From assembly GCF_901709675.1 (NCBI RefSeq), contig NC_051103.1, positions 2,961,501 to 3,025,500 of the forward strand: a DNA stretch of 64,000 nucleotides, written 5' to 3'. The translations under genes were made by a program, and so were the position numbers. Below the pieces are notes generated by a model, which was not told the origin of the DNA, did no database searches, and saw only the letters and a list, made by a program, of their open reading frames with translations. The stretch is from Syngnathus acus. Taxonomy: Eukaryota; Chordata; Actinopteri; Syngnathiformes; Syngnathidae. This document shows, one piece after another, positions 34,885-49,207 of this stretch (position 1 is the first letter of the stretch; each line of letters begins with the position of its first letter).

Positions 34885-36912
34885 CGCCTGGAGGAAAGCC
34901 AACCGTTGCCACGGTGACAGCGCTGTGAAGAAAATCTCTTTGTATTGTTACCAAGGCAACTACTGTAGATAGCAGTGGCGAGGGAGGGGAGGATGGACGG
35001 ATGAAGGAGAGGTGACTTGGTGAGGAGTGAGAAGGAATGTGAGAAGAGGAAAGAAAGATGAAGAAAAGGAGGGGGAAAAAAACAACAACGCGAGGAGCTG
35101 CATGCGGAATTGTATGAAACACAAAAGATTTGACTTTGGGCTTTGTTATTCTGTCTGTACAGTATCTGCCTTGTTTGGATGCTGGTTGACGGCGGAGAAG
35201 CATCTCCACTCATGAAAAATAAACATTCAGAGACTCCACTGCAGCAAATTCACACCAAAAAAATACACAAAAATATTGGGACACCTGGCCGTCACATCTA
35301 CCGGAGCCTCAAGCGCAATCCGTTTGGTGACGAAACACTCCAAACCAAATCTGGAGTTTCCAAACATACACTGGAGTCGTTTTGATAACTTTTGAACTGC
35401 TTTGCTGTGGGGCTCCACAAATTCCCCGCTGTGTTTGAATTGACTATATAAATCTAGCAGAGGGAAGAATAACTGTTGAAGTGTTTCTGTCTCCAAATTA
35501 GCATATGTGTGCGCGAGATGAAAAACACAAAGTGGCTCCATCGCGCTTCAATCTACACCATAATAAATGTAATGAATAATGTAATAATTTTACTTTCATG
35601 CCAGGCCGGAGAACGGTGAGTTGACAGAGTGTCTTGACAAAGAGACGATGAATGGCTTTATTGCAGCAAGCTCGTGGTTACATTGGCTTATGTATGCAGA
35701 TTTATGCGAGGCTCGCTTTTCCCCACTGCTCGTTACTCAAAGCCCTCAAATTGTACTCCTTGCACGCCGCTCAACTTATTTTCACGCGCGAGCGGCGAGA
35801 AGCTGAGAGATTGAAATTGAATCAAACCAGATTACCCAAACCCGCCCGCAGAACAATAATGGATCAGTACCTCGAGTCGATTCAAACTTAGACACAATCG
35901 GGGCCCGCTGGAGTGACGAGCGCGGCGGGAGAAAGCTGCGAGCGTCGCCTCGGCCCTAATTGATATTCCGGGCGAGGAGTTGGGATATTTAAATGTCAGT
36001 AAGCTCCATTAGCTCACTTGGGAGTCGGTAGAGATTAGGGGATAGGCGGACGAGGGGGATTTCACTCAAATGTAAATACAAACAAACACAAGTTTCATGA
36101 GAAATAGAAACGCAAGCTAACGTCTTTTTTTTTTTTTTATCTCTTCACGTATCGATCATATTATTAAGAAAGGCCGGTGGGCGGTCCGGTCCGTCGGTAC
36201 CGACGAAGGGTCTCCGGCTGTCTGCTTAGGCTTCACTACAAAGCGGGATCACTGAGTCTAATCAATAGTTGAGGCAGTTACACGGAAAAGAACAGCTAAC
36301 ACCAAATTGGCTTCCTCTCGGGGCGCTCGTTATTTCAATCAACCAAGAAATCTCAGGTAGTACAGACACTTGATCACAAAATACCTTTTGAATGTCTTGA
36401 TGGAAGGAATTCAAATTTGACGTTTTCAATGTTAGCCTCATTTGGCTCATAAATGGCGAGTCTCAAGTCAGGAACTTCTGCAAGTGAGAGAACCACATGT
36501 TAAATGAGTTTTCGTTAGGACACCGGCAACAAGGAAAGAAGGAATCCGACAATGCAAAGTGTGACTTTTCATTGTTGGAGACTTGCCAGTAGCCGGGGTA
36601 AAAGTGCAGTCAGTGCCAGTGATAATGAGAGGCCTCATTCTGCTCCCGCTGCGTCCATTTGCTCGCCCTTAATATAGAATCGGATAGTCGGTGCGATTGG
36701 AATTAGACGTTAAAGATTCGCAAAACGTCGTCGTCACGACAACTGCCGCGAGTCGTACTATGTAGTTGGGTCGTTGTAGTCCCTGCGAAGCAGTGGGGGA
36801 ACGTAATAGGATTTAGCTAGTTTTTTTTTTTTCAATGTTCTACAGCAGCACTCAAACTAGCTGTGAATATTGTCGAGAAACTAAGACAGGCATTTGGAAT
36901 ATTATCAAAAGT

Positions 36913-36990
36913 CTAGCGCGGCGCTTCTCAACTGTTGTCACTCGGGGACACGCGGTGCATTTTGCTATTGTAAGTCGTGACCCACTTTTA
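36913..36990 (+). mobile_element. hAT-like transposon fragment
   Basis: The segment GCGCTTCTCAACTGTTGTCA and the later GTCGTGACCCACTTTT resemble the terminal region of hAT-family elements in vertebrates (typically CAGCGCTTCTCAACTGG with GGTCGCGACCCAC). No transposase frame is present. The call rests on a recalled consensus. Confidence 0.4.
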
Positions 36991-39900
36991 TGGAACACAA
37001 AAAAAGTTGAAGAAAAAAAACAGCTTTGCCAAACCAAGTGCCTCTAAAAATGTTTTTTTTTTGCAGTTACGAGTCAGATTGCGCTAGCCTTCCTTTTTAT
37101 GACTACTATTGTAACTTTTTGAGCAGTAAATACAGGATTAACTTTAGTCGGCTTTTCTTCTGTTAGACAGAGACGACTCAACAATTCTCATTTGACGCTT
37201 CGGAACGACCGACGCCAATCTTTATGCTGTCTAGACGGCATCTGCCTTGACATTATCGTCACAGACAAGAACATGAGTGACTGTAAAAAAATAAAAAAAT
37301 ATTGCAAATTGAGAAGAACACAGAAAAGGACGTACAGAAGCAGAGGAGACAGACAGCATAACTTTTAATGAGTATGACTTTATCAGTTTTAATGAGGGGG
37401 GATATAAAAAAAATGGCTGACCTCACACACGTGCGCACTTTTGTTGTATTGTCCAATTATGAATTATATGTGTGTGTGTGACATTGGTTATATCCAATAA
37501 TAAATTACACGGCGCAGACTCACGCTCGTACAAATTTGCAGTAAATGGCGAAAAAAGTCCAAATGGAAGGGAAAATGGATTCAGCCGCTGGATAGATAAT
37601 TATGATTTTTATGGAGGAGAGCGGAGAATACAGCTCATCGATCAGCAATGAGTTTGTCTCGGAATGTGAAGATGCAAACTGCAGCAATGTGTGGATCGTT
37701 TCGGCTTCGGCGCACACACACACACCTGTCACTATGGCAACGCAAATAATTTTCAGTTAGCTAAAGCCATTTTAGATTGGAATGCTGTAATATACTAATA
37801 ATGCAGATGGGGCTTTCTCTCGCTCTCTCTTTCCAACACACACACACAGGCGGAACTTCCAATTACATTAGTCATTCTCAATCGGTCTACTCATTTCAAA
37901 GCCCCACCCAACCCCGACCTACGTTTATGAGAAAAGTCTAATATTAAACCTGTTGCGGTAGTGAGGCAGCAGACTGATGTGTCTGTCTGCGTTGGGATTC
38001 TTATTGATCCCCGGGTCTCTGCCGCACTTGAGAGAGATGACTATTTACTACTGGGAGAGAGCCACCATTTTCCGAGTTGAAGAGATTAGCCACTATTTTG
38101 TGTCTCGGTCTGTAGTCGCGAGTCCAGCTAAGTACTACGCTCTATAGAATTCCCATCTCGATTATATATGCTCTTTATTATATAGACATAAAAACTATAA
38201 GCAAGCTGATTTTATGCTCTTTTTTTTTTTGTGCACGACTGTAAAGCAAGAAATATTCACAACCATTATTCAACTCAAATCGTCTGAATTCACTCCGAAT
38301 AATTAAAGGGAATATTACAGACATACATATATTTATGCCGTGCTGGAGAAAATGATGTTTCTACATTGAGATGATCTTTTTTATATGGCAGAGTTATGGA
38401 ATACAAATTGGATGATATTGCTTTGATTAATGGCAAAAAGCAGCAAATCTCATCTGCTGGGGGAAAAGCAGCAAAATCTGTCAGTGTCATTTTGTAATTA
38501 TTTGGCAGTGGGAGAAAAAAAAAAAAGGAGAAAGCATTTGTTTTTTGTTGTCATGGGTCTGCTAAACCACCTACTGACAGACTTGTAGGGGATGTTGTCA
38601 ATTCCTGCCAAGTGTGCGCGTGTGCTAATGCGGACTGGCAGACACGTACGAAATCAAGGATTATCGCGTTTCTTGAGCACAGACTCCGATGTAGCCTTTA
38701 ATTAAAGGATGAATACGAGAAAAAAAACTGTAATGTTACTTTGTATTGAAAAATTCGAACAAATCAGTTGATGGCATCATTAACTCTAAGCGTTGCATAA
38801 ATAGGTGAGGCAAATTAAAGGATATTGCGACATCATACGCTTCATTAAACGTTTATTTAGACGGGGTGCTGTGATGACAATTACTATATCATAATAATCA
38901 CATAAAACAGCATGTCATCATTGTCACTTGATTACCATTTTTTTTTTTTTTTACAGTATATCCGGATAGAAACGTAGATTGAAAGGTTCTTTTACTTTTC
39001 AGCGGAAACCAAGCGAGACCGCTCACTACATAGTCCAAAGACACGGACCAGTGAGAAAGTGACAGCAGAAATCATAGCATATAAAGTCGGCAATATTTTA
39101 AAGTGCAGGGGTAGAAATGGAAGCACTGGCTTGTGGAAATTGGAATAAAAATATTTGGACTTTTCACTTGCTTGCATTCAAACTCAACAATGGCAGCCAT
39201 CTTGTTAAATGCACTACCACTGTCGGATCATCGCCGTGGCGACGAGAGCCAACCGAACCAATCGGACTTTTCGGTATGCACACAACGCTGCATTTTTTTT
39301 TAAAACATTTTTGATCAGATCTAAGGTTACCGTGGCTTTTGTTCTTCCAACGAGGGGATATTCTTCACTGTCAAAGGCTAACAGAAGTTCTCCTTATCAG
39401 TCTCGAGCACCTTTTTTGATCGGCTAGATGTGACACATGAACGTTGCTTTGCAGGTCAAACGCACGGCCGGGATGATGCGGCGGGGACTTCAAAAGCGCC
39501 GGAGGAAATCACATTAACTTTCCGCCGGCATATTTTTTTTTCCCTCGCGCTCCTCCGAGAGGCGTCCCCTTGTGTGTTTCTGTGTGCACATTCATCGGCG
39601 CTCACATAATATTCCGTGCAAACCTTCATCAGGCTCTTCCCTTCCCTTCCCTTCCAGCGCAGTATCTATGTCACAGCACTTTGCACATTCTCTCCCTCGC
39701 CTCAGCGTACAAACACACACAGCCTCAGGTGGTGTAATTGATTGTGACAGGAAGTCCAGGGAGGGTGGTTGGCGGGTTATCGGGTTAACCTGTGAAGTGA
39801 AACCCACCTGACACTCGACTGTTGACTCCAACACGTAGAGCAGGCATGTAGCAAAGTCTGGAGGCTAAAAGATGTGGACTTATTATATTCAACTATTATA

Positions 39901-42900
39901 TTCTCACATTTTTAAAATGGAGGACACCGTTTGTTTGGGTTCTATGGAGTCGAATTCGGAGCTGCCCGTCAAGCTGGCTCCATTGACAGCTCAGGGAATC
40001 AACAACGCACCCGTGACCAATCAGTCAACAACTCCCGTCGGGCCGGCGCTAAAGATCTATCTGCGAGTCGACGGCGACTGACACCGATGAGGCGCACGCA
40101 TGATGAAATGCGGCGCAATCGCCGGAGCGTGCTGCGTCGCCGCGATTTGGCCACAGATATCCGCCATCGCTCTTCGCCACTTTGATCTAAAGGAGAATTT
40201 GTGCGTAACTACGTCTTGATGACGAGATCGAGAAAGAGATAACGTGCAAGGCGGAGGTGAAGTGGATGACGGAATAGATAAAGTGCCGATAACCGTCCGT
40301 TCAAATTTGATGTATCAAACAAACACAATCTGGTTTCTACAACTTGATCTCAATCAAAGTGCCCTCCAGAAAGCCGAGAAACTCGGTCTAGCGTGCAATT
40401 CATCCAGGACGCTCACATGGGAACTTGTTCTATATGCGGCCCGCCTGGATGCCAATCTGTGCATCATCGCTTTGATGTACAGTACATGCAAGGCGGCCCT
40501 CCCGCAGGACACCCATTGGCATTACTGCCGTTATTACACACGGAATTTATTTTCCCAGTACCTCAGAGGCAAAAAAGCGGGTGTGTACAGTACTTGCCTG
40601 AGGTTTGTGAAATAAGCACTACCACGACATTACCCAGCGAGCGTTCGCGGCAGTAATTCATTCACAGACATCTGGCAAGATGTGTTGGGAGAAGAAAAGC
40701 AGGAGACACAGACACCTGAACGTAGAATGCAAATGACTGCAGGGAATATACTTTTTGTGGGATTATTGCGAAGACAAGTGTAGCTAAGGAAGATGAACAT
40801 GAGACAGGCTGCCGTGATGCAACACTATCCATGAGAAGAATAAGTTCTTGGAAGATGACTTGAAGACAGGCACTGGGGAAAAGGTTCAGTGAGGTTCTGA
40901 AGTGGGTCGGACGTGTCGTCTACAAATTTATAAACAACGGCAATTTAGGAGATTTTCTAAATGCATAATGGTGGTTTATGTTTTTCTCTTTGTGGTCTTT
41001 AAAAAACATAACTTGTACCCTAGAGATGTCGTCAGAATTATTTTCGCAGACATGACAAGGCCAAAAAAAAAAAAGTTCAAAGAGGTACTCCTCATGACTA
41101 GCAAATACTTTTTTGTTTTGCATAAAACTATTACAATTCTTGGAAAAACTGGCCTTCAGCAGACAACCACCAAGGCCAAACAATTCTAATATGCAAATGA
41201 TCGCTTCTAAACTGAAGTGGAAGGGGGGAAAAAAATGTTAGCCTTTCTCCGGAACACTAACAAATATATGCCGATTAAGTCGTTCATGTATAATTCCCCT
41301 CTCAGTTTTGTGTTTCGATATTCGCGGTGGTTACTTGACTGTACTTTAACATCGTTGGCTGCTATGTTACTTACAAGGTCAAAGAATCTCACTCTCATTA
41401 GCAATTTGAATAATGCATGAAAGCTTACATGGCCAAGGAATCTGTTAAAGAAAGAAAAGATTAGTGGCCCTACAGTCTAACCCTGAGGTACACCAGAGAT
41501 GAGGGGAAAAAAAAGCATCAATCAGACGGAAATTTTCATATATGACAGCTCCATATAAATTATAAGAGAAGGGAATGACTAATTCTGCGCATGTATATAA
41601 AATGGAATGAAGCAAATATCTAATTTGAGAAAACCCTCTAACAAGCTATCATGATCCCACTTTCAAACAAGACGTCACCACCCTGTGGATCTAAATTCAT
41701 ATTCTGCCTGGGTGATCCCCCCTGAGCTGTGGTCTAAAAAGGCCAGGAGGTATTTCCATATTTATCGTACAACGCCCGATGAATAAATCAGAGGCAGAGC
41801 AAACTTTTGGACACATTCCTTCATAAAAGTGCGCTTTGACGCAGATCATTAAGTACTCACATGTGCGGATGGGCGGCTTGAAATGTCACAAGTACTTTGT
41901 TGTCATTTGCTAAACGGATGAATTGATGATATAGTGAGTCCTCCATGCTCTTGCTTGTCAATGTCTTTAACTTTGTAGTGGCGCTCTTAATCACGCTACT
42001 CTCGCTGATTGAACCAGTGGACGAAGCCAATTAGGAGAAGTCACGAGGGGGTAATTAGGCAAGTGAATGCGCTGCATGGAGTTGAAATGGGCCAATGAAA
42101 GAGACGGGTCAGGAACGTGGCAACAACTCTGCTCTCATTTGTTAAAGCTGCATTATTTCAATATATGATCTCACAAAATGCTACTAGCTTGGTTTCCCTC
42201 TTCTTTTTGCATACACAATTCCGAAATGCAATCTCTCCAATCCCGTCTCGCGTCGCTAGAAGTGGCAGCGGGTTACATCAGCATAATGCCAAGCTGTGCT
42301 GATCCAGGCTCAAAAAAAAATGGCTGGGCCAACCGTTCTGCTCTATTTGGCACACCTGACGACGGCTCTTTCCAGGAAGCCTCTAAGCAAACTTGTAATT
42401 CTAGCTGTCTCCATCCTGCTTGTCCTTCTCTGAAATTCCACAACTTTCCAAGCCACCGAGCCCATTTGCCAGTGTCATTTATCTAATTGTCCCACTGCGT
42501 GACCAAATGGTGGTCTTGTCCACCTGGGTGCCAAAAGCCGGGCTCATCCAAAAGAGTTTCGCCCCACTGCACCGAATAAAATGTCAGAAAAGTTCCAGGA
42601 CTGATGTCACCACGATACATATCTAATCTGGCTTTAAAAATAAATGTGACTACTCCAGCATGGCAGCTTGAAAGACCATTTTTGAGCCATCCTTGATGGA
42701 TTCAACACTTTTCAGACAAGAGTCCTTGTCATGTTTCTCGTGCTGACATCAAAATTACAATTAGACACACATTACAGCCCATTACGACATTATCCGATTA
42801 AGTGCGACTAATTTCCTCCTCGAGCGCTGAATATATCTTGAATTTAATGATTAGAATTAGCAATACTTTCAAAGTTTAGTGCAATTGTCCATTGTGACGC

Positions 42901-43718
42901 TCTTTCCGATTGTTGTCTTTTTCATCAAGGGCGGCAGAGGAGAGGAGAAAAGTGGGAGGATATGGTGAGAGCGCTCACTCTGACAGGTGGACAAATGACA
43001 ACAATTGCGACTAGGATCTTTGTGCACTTTGATCCATGACAGGAGGACCGATTCATCGACGTGCGGACAGATGTATCGTGAGTGGGTGACAAGTGAAAAA
43101 TGACAAAGTGGGTGGAAGAGCAACAGAGGATTTGGTCAAGAAAATGAAGATGTTAAATAGAAGTGGGGAGAAATTTTGGAAGGATTTTCTCAAGGACACA
43201 AAGTTAAGCAACAAGTCTGTGACCATTGCAGGTTTTTCCTTTGTATAACAGAAGGGATACCATTTTTTTTTTTTTTCCCACACTCCCAGTTCTTGTTTCT
43301 ATGGAAACTGGCCCCTCAAAGGGGGTTTGAAGGATGCAAAACAGGTGCTCTGAGTGTTTCTGGAGTTGCAGTGAAAAATACAAGCTTTTTTTTTTTTCTT
43401 TCAAAGTGACATAAAAAAAATCAGGAATATATTTGATTGATCTCTGGGGAAGCATCACTTTTTATTTTTATTCAAATATTTGTTTTTCAGCTTTTCACCT
43501 ACTTCATTTTAGCATACAACACATTTTGAGTGGACAAAAGATTCGAAAATAGATGTGTAATCCATGACTAATTCGAACCAAATCCCTCTTTTTTTTTTGC
43601 ATCCTGCCACATAAGCAGAAATGGAAAATTTTTCAGTTAAGAGTGAGTGATACCTTTTTTTCCCTTTCTTTCAGACGCCATTGTTTTATTTTAGACAGCC
43701 TCTGCCAACGCCTGCATC

Positions 43719-43799
43719 ACCCACCCACCCACACACACAAAAACACACACACACACTAATCATACCCCACCCACACCACCATCTAACCCACACACACCA
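43719..43799. repeat. CA/CCA-rich simple repeat
   Basis: Interrupted (CCCA)n and (CA)n repeats with A and T interruptions, apparently an old decayed microsatellite. Confidence 0.85.
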
Positions 43800-45584
43800 A
43801 AATCAGAAGTAGCCAACAATGCCCAATCCAACGATTGACTTGCAGCACATTTTCTCCGCTCTGGTAAGCAAACAAATTACCAAGGGAGATTGAACCCCTT
43901 TTGTTCAAACAAAACATTTCTTGGAAAACGGCAATTAGCAACTCAATTACAGATTGACTTTGTGGAATGCGTATCAGACCAGTTGCACTACTACATCAGG
44001 TTTGTTGTCCAATGAATCATCCCCGAAATGCACCATCGAGGTTTGGGTCACGTGAGCCTGCGAGGAAATTAAATTCCATTAATTAGGCCAGCAGATTTGC
44101 CCGCCTCCTAAGCCTCCCCTCATTCAGACAAATTCCCAATTAATAGCTGTGTTGACTGTGTTTGAATGGAATCTAATGCGGCCATACTCAAGAAGTAGGA
44201 CAAGCAGTGAATTTCCCTTGTGGATGAAGAAACTATCTCTCTTTTAAAAAAAAAAAAAAAAAAATTCTTGCACCAACAAAAACTTAATAATTGGTCACCT
44301 TGAGTGGTGTCATTAAAAATGAAGAATTCTCTTGGCTGCAAGCACGATTCCAAACTGCACCTGCAAACCATCGTCTGCCCTGTCTTCTAATGCTTTGCAT
44401 GAGACAAGCGGATGTAATGCATATAAATTGGCGCGGCGCACACAAACACACGCTGCTTGTGCTGTCCCTCTCCGACAACTGTTGGAATCAATCTGAGCCT
44501 CTCAGCTGGTCTAAAGCAATCAGTGTGATGGGATTCTACTTGCTTCTTGCTTTACATATTCAATCTGTCTCAATCTTCTGGAGATAAACACAGCTTCCCG
44601 AGGTCCTTGGCAGCGCCGTGCACTGTGGCTTCGCCGTAATGAGCCGTGGAGGGCTGAGAGAGCCGAGCGTACGAGCTCCATCGAGGGAGGAGGAGGAGGG
44701 GGCGGGGGGTCGAATTCCAGAGAATCGAACGGAATTTTTTTTAAATCAAACAAAGGTGAACTCCAAATTTTCGGACCACTCCGCTCGTCTCTCAGAAAAC
44801 TACTCGATTTCTTCTTGACTATTATCTAAAAAAAAAAAAAAAGTTACTGCTCACACTCCACAATCCAACCATTCCACTCAGTCATAACCATAAAGTACTT
44901 TTAAATGCCACTTGTTTTTATGGTGCTTCTGTTCATGATTTCCCCTCCAAGCTTGAATTCTTGAGCTGTGTCAGGCTGATTGAAAAGCAAAGCAAAAGGC
45001 GGATAAAAAGAACGATGATGCTCAAGACTAGCTCAAATGCCCACCGCGGTGTCATCTCAAACAACAATACTGATAACTCACAGAAATTGTCACAATGGGA
45101 AAAACAACATTGCTACATCCTCATAATTGACGCAAATAAAAATTTCATGTGGAAATGCCACAAGTTCTTTGTTGTAGTAAAAACTCCACACTTTCATTTG
45201 ACTGAATACAGAAGTCTGTAAAAAAAAAATGTGAGTCTCAAGCTCTGTCTGGAGGCCAGCTTGTCGTGAAAATAAGAGAGCAGCACTCTCTAATTTCCCA
45301 CTGTGAAAGTCACAATATCCCCTGGGTGGACCTCCAACAAAATCTGTATCAAACAACTTCAGCACAGACCTTGCTCTCCTAACGCAAGCAATCCAAAAAA
45401 ACTTAACTTCAGTAAACACTCCTCAACCCACACAACTCCGACAGCCTGCTGGAAAAACCAACAGAATCGCTAAATCATCGCTGGCACGGTAGACGGGGGC
45501 CCTCTCTGGCACCATCTTGACTTCATCCCTATCCACTAGCAAACATGACTCCAAAATTGATTCCAGCGCTATTACCAAAGACCG

Positions 45585-45640
45585 ATGAATTTAATCACGA
45601 GTTGCCGATTAATCGATTAATTTCGACAGCTCTAATCGTT
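45585..45640 (+). mobile_element. Short DNA-transposon-like fragment
   Basis: GATTAATCGATTAATTTCGA followed by CAGCTCTAATCG resembles a motif (repeated ATTAATCG, then GACAGCTCTA) frequent at ends of fish DNA transposons. It is short, so confidence is low. Confidence 0.3.
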
Positions 45641-48493
45641 AGTATTCAGTGGATTTATTTTCCAGTTGTCACATACAGCAATCCTGCCGCCATTTTTCTA
45701 CTAACTAACTCGGTCCCTGTTGAGATGTCTATTACCAAATTGTCTTTGGCCGCATGTGTCGGAGTAATCCCGAGCGTCGTGTTGCAGTACAGACGTCGCC
45801 GTTCCCGATGGGGCAACGGCTATCATCCAGATCACACAAACAGGAGCTAACCCCCGGCACCTCGGCTCATTTTTAATTGCTCCCGCTACATAACGCGCGT
45901 AACTCAACAGAGGCGTGGAAGCTGCCAGCATCATTAGTAACAAAATCACTTATTCCCTGTCGCTCACCCAGTCGCACTTCATTCCATCTTTTATTTTTTT
46001 CTTCTCTTCGCTGCAAACACACAACTCGAGTTGCTACAACAACGGGGAATCACAGCGGCTTCGGGGAAACAATCATTCGCAGACATGGCCTGAAGCAACC
46101 CGAGGGCGTGGAAAAATTTTTTTTTATACGACTTGAGTGCAAGTTCAGAGCGGTGTGTGTGTTTGTGACTCCACTAAAGATTTTGCTGTGATAGCACAGG
46201 TACGAAATGAAAAATCAATCATAAACAAATTTAACACCAGCTTACTTTTGTACCTTTGCTGATTTCATGAATAGAAAACTTATGATGGTCTGTCACCTCT
46301 AAAAATGAGCAGAATGAGGTGACTAAACAAGCAATCTCAGATTCGAAGAAATATGCGAGAATATCACTCAAAACAGTCGCTTGAAAATGGATTTCAACAA
46401 GGAGACGTCCAAATTGAAAAAGTGCGGACTAGGTGAAACATGGCGGGGCAACCTGAGACGGCGTGATGTCACACCTCTCAAATAGAAAGGTAATTAGCAC
46501 CAACACACCACTCACGTTCGCACGTAACATTTGTCCACATGAAGAGACAATAAAATTCACACCCCTGCCTGGAACCGAAAGAATACAATTATAAAAAAGG
46601 TGTAGACGACTGATGCATAGCGAGGAGGGAAGCCTCGTGTCGGCGAGGAGGGAAGCTACATTTGGAAAAGGGTGCGATCATCAACAGCTTAGAGTCTTCC
46701 TAATCACGAAGATTGCACCTATGACTCAGTGCTTCTGTCACCTTCTCGCACGGCACAACGGATTTCAAAGTAGCGGTGGGTGGAGGCGGCTGTGCTCAAC
46801 CTTAAAGTAACAATATGCTGTTTGACCTTATCGCACAGCAGGTATCGTACGTTTTTTTATCGTAGGTCAATTTGATTGAATTTCAAATTTTTCCTTTAGT
46901 TATTTTTAATTCGTGAATTGAAAGCAGCTCTGTCCAAACCGCAGTTCACTCCGGTATTAACCTCGCCTGATATCCAATGCCGGGGACATAAATTCTGCGG
47001 CACAAATACTCTATTCTTCTTTTGAGCCGACCTTGCATTTTTTTTTTTTTTTTTAGGGTGGCAGTCCATGCGTCATTGTCTTATTTCAACACAGTAAAAA
47101 GTGTAGAAGTGGCGACTAGGATAGATTTTTGTGCCTGGCCAGGTTGAGGTCAATGGCTTTGACTGGCAGATAAGATATGAGAGGCCATATTTCCTACTGG
47201 CATTGAATGCAACAGAGCCTTGAAATATGCAAGGCCAGATAGTTTTTCTGGGATTTAAGACTTTTTGGTCCAAGAAAAACATGTCAGGACTTAACACAGC
47301 AAAGCAGGGGGAGAACTTGATGACAATTTCCGCCGTTGTCTCTTGAATGACGGCAGCGGGAATCTTATTGACTTGTAATGGCCACTTGTGCTGTCCTTTG
47401 GGTGGTCCGTGTGTCGAGGCGACGTGACAGCAACCTTGTGTTTTGACCTGCCAATTACGTTCCAATCATTCACAACACACTTGCTCTTTTTTCTCCTCCT
47501 CTCGTCACCACCTATCATTTTTCTACCCTTCTATTTCTTTTATTCCCTTCTATTCTCACTCAGTTTTATATCAATTCTAGCTCGAGTGGAACCTCGTGAT
47601 TTGAAGGGAATCGACTGTTTAAGAATGGACAGCCTGTTACTTATACAACTCTATTTGGCATATTTATTTCCTGCTCATCAGCGACGAGCGAGACACAAAA
47701 GCGAACCGGCTCTCCTGCTGCGGAATCTTTGAATGCTCCGCTGGGAAATTGATTGTTTCCGAGAATTTAGCCCGGCCCTTTCATCTTTTTTTTTCCCCCC
47801 AATTGACTCCAGATTGATTGCCGGCTCCTTCCTGTTGCTTCAAGTAAAGTTCACATCGTCTGTGGTTAAAAAGAGCAAAATGATGTGCGGACCACGCAAA
47901 GAATGTCCTTGCTGCGTTTATTGATAATTTTCCTGAGACAAAATGCAAATGTAGCTCTAGTAAAAATAATTCCTAAATATTATTTAAAATACCAAGTAAG
48001 GGTGTTGCTGCTATGGATACTCATGAGAGACAAACTTAGCAAATAAATCACACTTACTTTTTTTCCACTTGAAGGAATACTGGAAGTCATTTGTGATGGT
48101 ATTTTACTTGCATCTCCGCTGAACAAATTGGGAATCGGCTTACAAAGTGTTGTCTCTGAAATAGACAATAATTGTGTTGTGTTATCTGAAGTTAATTCAG
48201 AAACTAAGCTGTTGTTTCCCATTTATCAAGTTGTTCTGTCTTTCATTTGACTTTGTTTCCTTATCGCTTCCCGCAGGTCAGCGACTAAAGTGCTCCCTGC
48301 GTGCATGTCATCACAAAACTATCACGGGCGCTCAAAGTAGCCCAAGGCGCGCTTTTGATCAAACCGCAAGTGTGATGAGAACACCTGCAGGTGCGCCTTG
48401 CACCACAGCAGGGAGGATCAAGTGCAATCTGAGATACAAAAAAATGCACAGGCGACAGGGGAAAATATACTTTTCAGAAAGGAAATGGGTCCA

Positions 48494-48545
48494 GCCATCC
48501 GTCGATTTTTGATAGCGCTTATCCCGTTTGGCACTGCAGGGAGTA
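48494..48545 (+). repeat. Degraded dispersed-repeat tail
   Basis: GCCATCCGTCGATTTTTGAT followed by AGCGCTTATCCCGTTTGG resembles the same repeat tail as at 11563-11633 (CCATCCATTTTCT, then CGCTTATCC). It is likely a truncated, decayed copy. Confidence 0.45.
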
Positions 48546-49201
48546 ACAACTACCCGACGGCTATTGGAACACATGGGGCGGGGGGGAGAATGGAACCCCT
48601 AAACATTCAATCGGCAAATGATGACATTCCAAGCACTTTAAAATCTTAAGTCGATCATGCTTGAAAGTCACATACATAGAAAGGAAGCACAAATAGTCTT
48701 GTGTACATCTCAATGACACGCTGGGATGCTGCAGAGATGTCATTTACAGAATCGGGACATTTATGCATAGAGTTGAAATTCAAAGCACTGACGCTGATAC
48801 GGCTCGGACACGCGGAGAACCTCCAAATGGGTGAATGCACAAAGTGACATGTAGTACAGAAAACATTTGTTCGCACACAGCACAACTGTACGAGTACAGA
48901 ATGAACATTAATCTTGTGCTGTGTTCCGATGCTGCAAGGCTGAATAATAAAAAGCCATAATGCCCTCTATGTCTTTCTATTGACTCCACATCTGAGGTGG
49001 CCATCTTACTTTTAACTTTAGTAAGCAATGTCCACCTCGAGGTGCAGTAGCCAAACATTGACCAGTGGGGGGCGTATGAAACAAAAACAACCATACTAAA
49101 TGGTCTTGAGTTCTTTTAGCTCTTGACAAATAATATGGTCAAGTGTGGGGGTAAAAAAAGAAAAAAAAATACAATCAACATTATTTCCAATATGATTTGT
49201 C

Positions 49202-49207
49202 TTTATT
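49202..49207 (-). terminator. SNX29 polyadenylation signal (AATAAA)
   Basis: On the minus strand AATAAAGACAAATC lies about 660 nt after the SNX29 stop, the first AATAAA in that direction. It is followed by a T-rich stretch (complement of 49141-49175), as expected for a 3' end. Confidence 0.55.

Larger units (their letters stand above)
32356..49180. other. Convergent intergenic region between SHISA9 and SNX29, no gene recognised
   Basis: About 17 kb with no spliced-gene signals, no family-like open frame and no RNA gene that I can recognise. It holds homopolymers (A26 at 34859-34884), a CA-rich tract (43719-43799), hAT-like fragments near 36913-36990 and 45585-45640, and a GC-richer pocket around 39.9-40.2 kb. 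Conserved non-coding elements could be present but cannot be seen from one sequence. Confidence 0.7.

Noticed and set aside
36191-36210. Short palindrome around CGTCGGTACCGACG
   Set aside because: It is a single 14-bp palindrome with no partner or motif context, and could occur by chance in a window this size.
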